Origin: Dermatophilaceae bacterium
GTDB taxonomy: Bacteria > Actinomycetota > Actinomycetes > Actinomycetales > Dermatophilaceae
Length of the DNA: 9,074 nucleotides
Assembly: GCA_013361975.1 (NCBI GenBank)
Contig: JABFXB010000213.1
Location: 1 to 9,074, forward strand
Direction: 5' to 3'
The notes beneath the pieces were generated by a model. That model was not told the DNA's origin, did not search any database, and saw only the letters and a list, made by a program, of their open reading frames with translations. The translations under genes were made by a program, and so were the position numbers. This document shows, piece by piece, positions 6,608 to 9,074 of this stretch (the first letter of the stretch is position 1; every line of letters starts with the position of its first letter).

Positions 6608-6802
6608 ATGGAATCGGTTCTGCCCTATGTGCTCGCCATCGTGCCCACGATCGGTGTCGGCACGCTCTTCTACTTCGTGATCAAGAGCATCCTCGAGGGC
6701 GACCGTCGCGAGCGACTGGCGCAGGCCCGGTGGGAAGCCGCGCACGACCGCGCTGCCAATGCCGACGGCTCCGCTTCGGACAAATCCACAGGCGGCCGCT
6801 GA
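6608..6802 (+). CDS. small single-pass membrane protein, function unknown
   Basis: This 64-aa protein is not one I can name. It has one hydrophobic span at about residues 4-26 (LPYVLAIVPTIGVGTLFYFV lies within it), then a short amphipathic, strongly charged tail (DRRERLAQARWEAAHDRA at about 32-49) and a Gly/Ser-rich end. No cleavage site is obvious, so it is probably anchored with a short outside N-terminus and a cytosolic helix. The ATG follows a -10-like box by 7 bases. The frame is open far upstream (from 5804), but that is antisense shadow of radA. It stands alone between divergent radA and lsr2, 202 bases upstream of lsr2, with no terminator hairpin seen after its stop. Its GC-biased third positions support real coding. 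Confidence 0.72.
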   Translation: MESVLPYVLAIVPTIGVGTLFYFVIKSILEGDRRERLAQARWEAAHDRAANADGSASDKSTGGR

Positions 6803-6806
6803 AAGT

Positions 6807-6826
6807 CGCTGGGAAAGCGCTGGGAA
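6807..6826. repeat. two tandem CGCTGGGAA repeats, 11-base period
   Basis: CGCTGGGAA occurs at 6807-6815 and again at 6818-6826, starting 5 bases after the stop of the small membrane protein gene. The period of 11 bases is close to one helical turn, so the copies face the same side of the DNA. This could be a regulator site, or chance. Confidence 0.4.
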
Positions 6827-6854
6827 CCGCCACGCCGCGCAATTCACCGCACTC

Positions 6855-6888
6855 CGGTCGTGACGAAGAGCGATAAATCACGGTCGTG
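6855..6888. repeat. direct repeat CGGTCGTG upstream of lsr2
   Basis: CGGTCGTG is present at 6855-6862 and 6881-6888, 26 bases start to start. In both copies it is followed within a few bases by AAGA, so the similarity extends further. The repeats lie 45-78 bases upstream of the probable lsr2 -10 box, in the most AT-rich part of the window. Possible regulator binding sites; unproven. Confidence 0.4.
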
Positions 6889-6905
6889 CAAAGAAATGTT
6901 TTCGA

Positions 6906-6919
6906 CGAAATGCATTTCG
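6906..6919. promoter_or_regulatory. perfect 14-bp palindrome at the lsr2 promoter -35 position
   Basis: CGAAATGCATTTCG reads the same on both strands. It covers the place where a -35 box would sit for the -10 at 6933-6938 (17-base spacing gives ATGCAT at 6910-6915, which is no -35 match). A symmetrical site there looks like an operator for a dimeric regulator. Because it is AT-rich, it could also be bound by Lsr2 itself. Palindrome is seen; role is inferred. Confidence 0.5.
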
Positions 6920-6932
6920 GCGCGTCTGGCTG

Positions 6933-6938
6933 TAACTT
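6933..6938 (+). promoter_or_regulatory. lsr2: probable lsr2 -10 box
   Basis: TAACTT fits TAnnnT and is preceded directly by TG. Transcription would begin near 6945, giving a leader of about 60 bases that contains a hairpin and ends in a Shine-Dalgarno (GGAG at 6997-7000) before the ATG at 7005. The -35 is not canonical. Other AT-rich stretches upstream could also serve. Confidence 0.4.
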
Positions 6939-6945
6939 GATCCTG

Positions 6946-6966
6946 CCGCGGAACCTCGTTTCGCGG
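6946..6966 (+). promoter_or_regulatory. hairpin at the 5' end of the lsr2 leader
   Basis: CCGCGGAAC, loop CTC, GTTTCGCGG: a 9-bp stem with one G-U pair when read as RNA. It would begin at or within a base or two of the predicted transcription start, and is followed by a UUUUCCCCUCCC stretch. Such 5'-terminal stems can protect an mRNA from decay, which would suit an abundant nucleoid protein. It is not placed to mask the ribosome site 30 bases away. Confidence 0.45.
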
Positions 6967-7004
6967 TTTTCCCCTCCCAGACCGACAACTTCAGATGGAG
7001 AAAC

Positions 7005-7334
7005 ATGGCCCAGCGTGTCGAAGTGGTGTTGATCGACGACATCGACGGCGGAGACGCCGAAGAGACCGTCACCTTCGCCCTTGATGGCGTCACCTACGAG
7101 ATCGACCTGTCCGACAAGAATGCCAAGAAGCTGCGTGACGACTTCGCGACCTGGACCGGTCACGCCCGTCGCTCGGGAGCCGCCAAGGCGTCCTCGCGCC
7201 GCCGGTCTCCCGGCTCCGCGAAGCGCACCGACCTCACCGCGGTCCGCGAGTGGGCTCGCGCCAACGGTCACGCCGTGTCCGACCGCGGGCGCATCTCGGC
7301 AGAGATCCAGTCCGCCTACGACAAGGCGCACTGA
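7005..7334 (+). CDS. lsr2: nucleoid-associated protein Lsr2, H-NS-like silencer
   Basis: This 109-aa DNA-bridging protein is the actinobacterial counterpart of H-NS; it coats AT-rich (often foreign) DNA and represses it. The N-terminal beta-rich dimerisation domain spans about 1-58 (MAQRVEVVLIDDIDGGDAEE, then TVTFALDGVTYEIDLS), followed by a basic flexible linker (about 59-74, with SSRRRS). The C-terminal DNA-binding domain is about 75-109 and has the AT-minor-groove motif RGR at 94-96 within SDRGRISAEI. Length is typical (about 110 aa). The ATG at 7005 has GGAG 4 bases upstream. The gene is monocistronic: a long leader with repeats precedes it and a strong hairpin follows 18 bases after the stop. 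The AT-rich leader makes autoregulation plausible (inference). Confidence 0.97.
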   Translation: MAQRVEVVLIDDIDGGDAEETVTFALDGVTYEIDLSDKNAKKLRDDFATWTGHARRSGAAKASSRRRSPGSAKRTDLTAVREWARANGHAVSDRGRISAEIQSAYDKAH

Positions 7335-7352
7335 CCGGCAAGTCCCGAACTG

Positions 7353-7385
7353 AAGGGCCCGGCATCCAGTGGATGCCGGGCCCTT
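7353..7385 (+). terminator. strong hairpin terminator between lsr2 and the polymerase gene
   Basis: A perfect 15-bp stem (arm AAGGGCCCGGCATCC at 7353-7367, matching arm 7371-7385) closes on a 3-base loop AGT. No T-run follows on either strand, a common form in GC-rich actinobacteria. It lies 18 bases past the lsr2 stop and 31 bases beyond the convergent polymerase stop, so it may end transcription from both sides. Confidence 0.85.
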
Positions 7386-7416
7386 CGTCGTGCCGGCCGG
7401 TTCGCACCGCGCGTGC

Positions 7417-8304
7417 TCACCCGGTGATCTCGGCGGCCAGGTCACCGTCCCGGTCGACCCGGTCGAGCACCTCGTCGGCCGTCAGCTGGACGAGCTCCTC
7501 CTCGCCCGAGGCGCCCGCCTCGACCTCGTCCCACGACCTCGGCGCCGCCACCGTCGGCCGGTCGCGACCGCGCAACGAGTAGGGGCACACCGTCGTCTTG
7601 GCGGCGACGTTCTGGCTCCAGTCGAGGAAGATCTTGCCGGGCCGCAGCTCCTTGGCCATCTTCCACACGATGAGGTCGGGGTGCAGCTTCGTCAGCTCCT
7701 GGGCGAGCTGCTGCACGGTGTCGCGGATCTGGTCGCTCGTGTGGGTGCCCGGCAGGACGGCATACAGCTGGAGTCCCTTGCTACCGCTGGTGACCGGGAC
7801 CGTGTCGAGGCCGATGCCGCCGAGTCGCTCGCGGACGATGAGCGCCACGCGGGCGCACTCGTGCAGACCGGTGCCCGGCCCGGGGTCGAGGTCGATGACG
7901 AGCCGGTCGGGCCCGAGCTGCACCGCGTCGCGCCCCTCCCCCTCGTAGCGCCACTGCGGCACGTGCAGCTCGAGCGAGTTGAGGTTCGCGAAGAAGGTCA
8001 GAGCGGCCAGGTCGTCGATGAAGGGGAAGACGGGGTCGCGGCCCGCGCGCCGGATCCACGGCGGCGTGCCCGACGGGATGTTCTTCTCGAAGAACTGCAT
8101 GTCGCCGACGCCGTGCGGGAAGCGGATTCGCGTGACAGCACGGTCGCGCAGGTGCGGCAGGATCACCGGCGCGATGCGCGCGTAGTAGTCGATGACCTGC
8201 GCCTTGGTGGTGCCCGCCTTCGGGTACATCACCTTCTCGAGGCTCGACAGCTTCATCCGCCGCCCGTCGACCTCCACGGTCACCTTCGGCGCCTCGTAGG
8301 GCAT
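7417..8304 (-). CDS. LigD-type non-homologous end-joining DNA polymerase/primase
   Basis: This 295-aa stand-alone PolDom of the archaeo-eukaryotic primase superfamily fills gaps and adds nucleotides at broken ends held by Ku during bacterial end joining. Seen: LSSLEKVMYPKAGTTKAQVIDYY near the N-terminus (about 19-41), the metal-binding DLDPG with two Asp at about 138 and 140, SGSKGLQLY at 173-181, and the third Asp at about 228 in KIFLDWSQN. These positions match the catalytic triad known for the M. tuberculosis LigD polymerase domain. The start is ATG 8304, whose A is also the last base of the ligase TGA (TGATG); a GTG at 8307 (GTGA overlap, 296 aa) is nearly as good, and GGGGAC at 8313-8318 suits both. 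It is the second gene of a ligase-polymerase pair and ends just before a hairpin shared with lsr2. No ligase or nuclease domain is fused. Confidence 0.93.
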   Translation of the reverse strand: MPYEAPKVTVEVDGRRMKLSSLEKVMYPKAGTTKAQVIDYYARIAPVILPHLRDRAVTRIRFPHGVGDMQFFEKNIPSGTPPWIRRAGRDPVFPFIDDLAALTFFANLNSLELHVPQWRYEGEGRDAVQLGPDRLVIDLDPGPGTGLHECARVALIVRERLGGIGLDTVPVTSGSKGLQLYAVLPGTHTSDQIRDTVQQLAQELTKLHPDLIVWKMAKELRPGKIFLDWSQNVAAKTTVCPYSLRGRDRPTVAAPRSWDEVEAGASGEEELVQLTADEVLDRVDRDGDLAAEITG

Positions 8305-9074
8305 CACTCACCGTCCCCGTGGTCGTCGACGTCACCCGGGGTGAGGTCGCTGCGCAGGCCCTTGTATGCCGGCTGGCGCAGTCTCCCCTGCCCGCTCAGT
8401 CCCAGCGACTGCACGTCGGCCACGAGGACGGGGTGCACCCAGGTGGCGCCGTTCGAGTCCTCCGCGGGAACCTCTGCGGCAAAAGGGGATTTGGTCGAGG
8501 TCAGGGCTTCGAGGTCGCGCATGAGCGCCTGGCCCGTCTTGCCCGCGAGACCCGATCCGACGCGCCCGAGAAAGCGCAGGCCGCCGGGACCGGGCACGCC
8601 GACGAGCACCGACCCGAGCCGCCGCGACACGGTGCCGGCCGACTCGGGACGCCACCCACCGATGACGACCGAGACGGTGCCCCGGTGCGGGGACTTCAAC
8701 CAGTGGGGCGAGCGCAGCCCGGGCACGTAGACCGAGTCGACGCGCTTGGAGACGATGCCCTCGAGTCCCTGCTCCTTCGTGGCGGCGTGCAACGTCGCGC
8801 CGTCGGAGAAGGTGGGCGGCGTCTGCCAGCGCGGGCCCGCGAGCTCGAGACGTTCGAGCGTCGACCGACGGTCGGTCCACGTGCGGCCCAGCAGCTCGAC
8901 GCCGTAGAGGCGCAGCAGGTCGAACGTCATGAGCGTCACCGGCGCCTGCTCGGCGAGCAGCGCGGCCCGGCGGGCGTCGGTGACGTGGAAGCGCTCGGCC
9001 ATCGCGGCGAACGACGGCACGCCGTCGCGCATCGACACGATCTCGCCGTCGAGCAGCATGTCGGCGTACTCGTC
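8304..9074 (-). CDS. ATP-dependent DNA ligase, LigD/LigC type (5' end beyond window)
   Basis: Only the last 256 residues are inside the window; the frame runs off the right edge. They hold the later part of the nucleotidyltransferase domain and the OB-fold: LLDGEIV (7-13 of the visible part), FDLLRLYG (motif III region), GLEGIVSKR (motif IV), WLKSPH followed by VVIGGW (motif V region), FLGRVGSGL, and the C-terminal YKGLRSDLTPGD. The motif I lysine (KxDG) must lie upstream, outside the window. WLKSPH departs from the WLKxK form of many ligases, but similar KTP/KSP variants occur in LigD-type enzymes as I recall. The product seals breaks in end joining with Ku and the polymerase encoded next, with which it shares a 1-base (or 4-base) overlap. 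No internal M is taken as a start because the family needs about 60-100 more N-terminal residues. Confidence 0.93.
   Translation of the reverse strand, partial: DEYADMLLDGEIVSMRDGVPSFAAMAERFHVTDARRAALLAEQAPVTLMTFDLLRLYGVELLGRTWTDRRSTLERLELAGPRWQTPPTFSDGATLHAATKEQGLEGIVSKRVDSVYVPGLRSPHWLKSPHRGTVSVVIGGWRPESAGTVSRRLGSVLVGVPGPGGLRFLGRVGSGLAGKTGQALMRDLEALTSTKSPFAAEVPAEDSNGATWVHPVLVADVQSLGLSGQGRLRQPAYKGLRSDLTPGDVDDHGDGE

Noticed and set aside
6536..6847. N-terminal extension of RadA to 575 aa
   Set aside because: It would run over the promoters and the divergent small gene; the zinc finger sits normally near the N-terminus when the ATG at 6535 is used.
8685..8710. Ligase motif V reads WLKSPH rather than WLKxK, possibly an inactive enzyme
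   Set aside because: Related KTP/KSP forms are, as I recall, found in active LigD-type ligases, and all other visible motifs are intact, so no loss of activity is claimed.
7369..8730. A 453-codon open frame on the plus strand
   Set aside because: It is antisense to the polymerase and ligase genes, begins inside the terminator hairpin and shows no domain; the opposite frames have clear catalytic motifs.

Overview
The window is GC-rich, densely packed bacterial DNA from an actinobacterium. The evidence is an Lsr2 nucleoid protein, a radA-disA-mutY gene order, a small PPOX protein resembling the mycobacterial F420-dependent biliverdin reductase, separate LigD-type ligase and polymerase genes, many GTG starts and several apparently leaderless genes. 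The exact genus cannot be fixed; the gene set would fit Micrococcales such as Intrasporangiaceae (inference). I see no insertion sequence, prophage, CRISPR array, tRNA or rRNA. It reads as chromosomal core or near-core sequence.

Layout. (1) 23-2563, minus strand: a three-gene ABC-2 type exporter operon, read permease A, permease B, ATPase. The genes overlap by 8 and 4 bases and are preceded by a good sigma70-like promoter at 2595-2623. (2) 2668-3057, plus strand: a 129-aa flavin/F420-binding oxidoreductase with a leaderless-type promoter. It converges on mutY with only 6 bases between the stop codons. (3) 3064-6535, minus strand: a genome-integrity operon read radA, disA, mutY (recombination-intermediate processing, c-di-AMP synthesis with DNA scanning, and A:8-oxoG repair). 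(4) 6608-6802, plus strand: a 64-aa single-span membrane protein divergent from radA. (5) 6803-7004: a 202-base regulatory region with direct repeats, a perfect 14-bp palindrome, a probable -10 box and a 5'-UTR hairpin. (6) 7005-7334, plus strand: lsr2, followed by a strong 15-bp-stem hairpin terminator at 7353-7385. (7) 7417-9074, minus strand: a two-gene non-homologous end-joining unit, an ATP-dependent DNA ligase (cut by the window edge) followed by a LigD-type primase-polymerase.

Taken together, most of the window concerns DNA maintenance: RadA and DisA act on stalled or branched DNA, MutY removes adenine opposite 8-oxoguanine, the ligase/polymerase pair repairs double-strand breaks, and Lsr2 organises and silences AT-rich DNA. 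The exporter and the PPOX protein are unrelated neighbours.

I did not find a convincing new multi-gene system. The least explained signal is a dispersed octamer, GTATGCCG/CGGCATAC, seen five times and in different codon contexts. Next come the layered control elements ahead of lsr2 and a possible tiny leaderless ORF coupled to the first permease gene.
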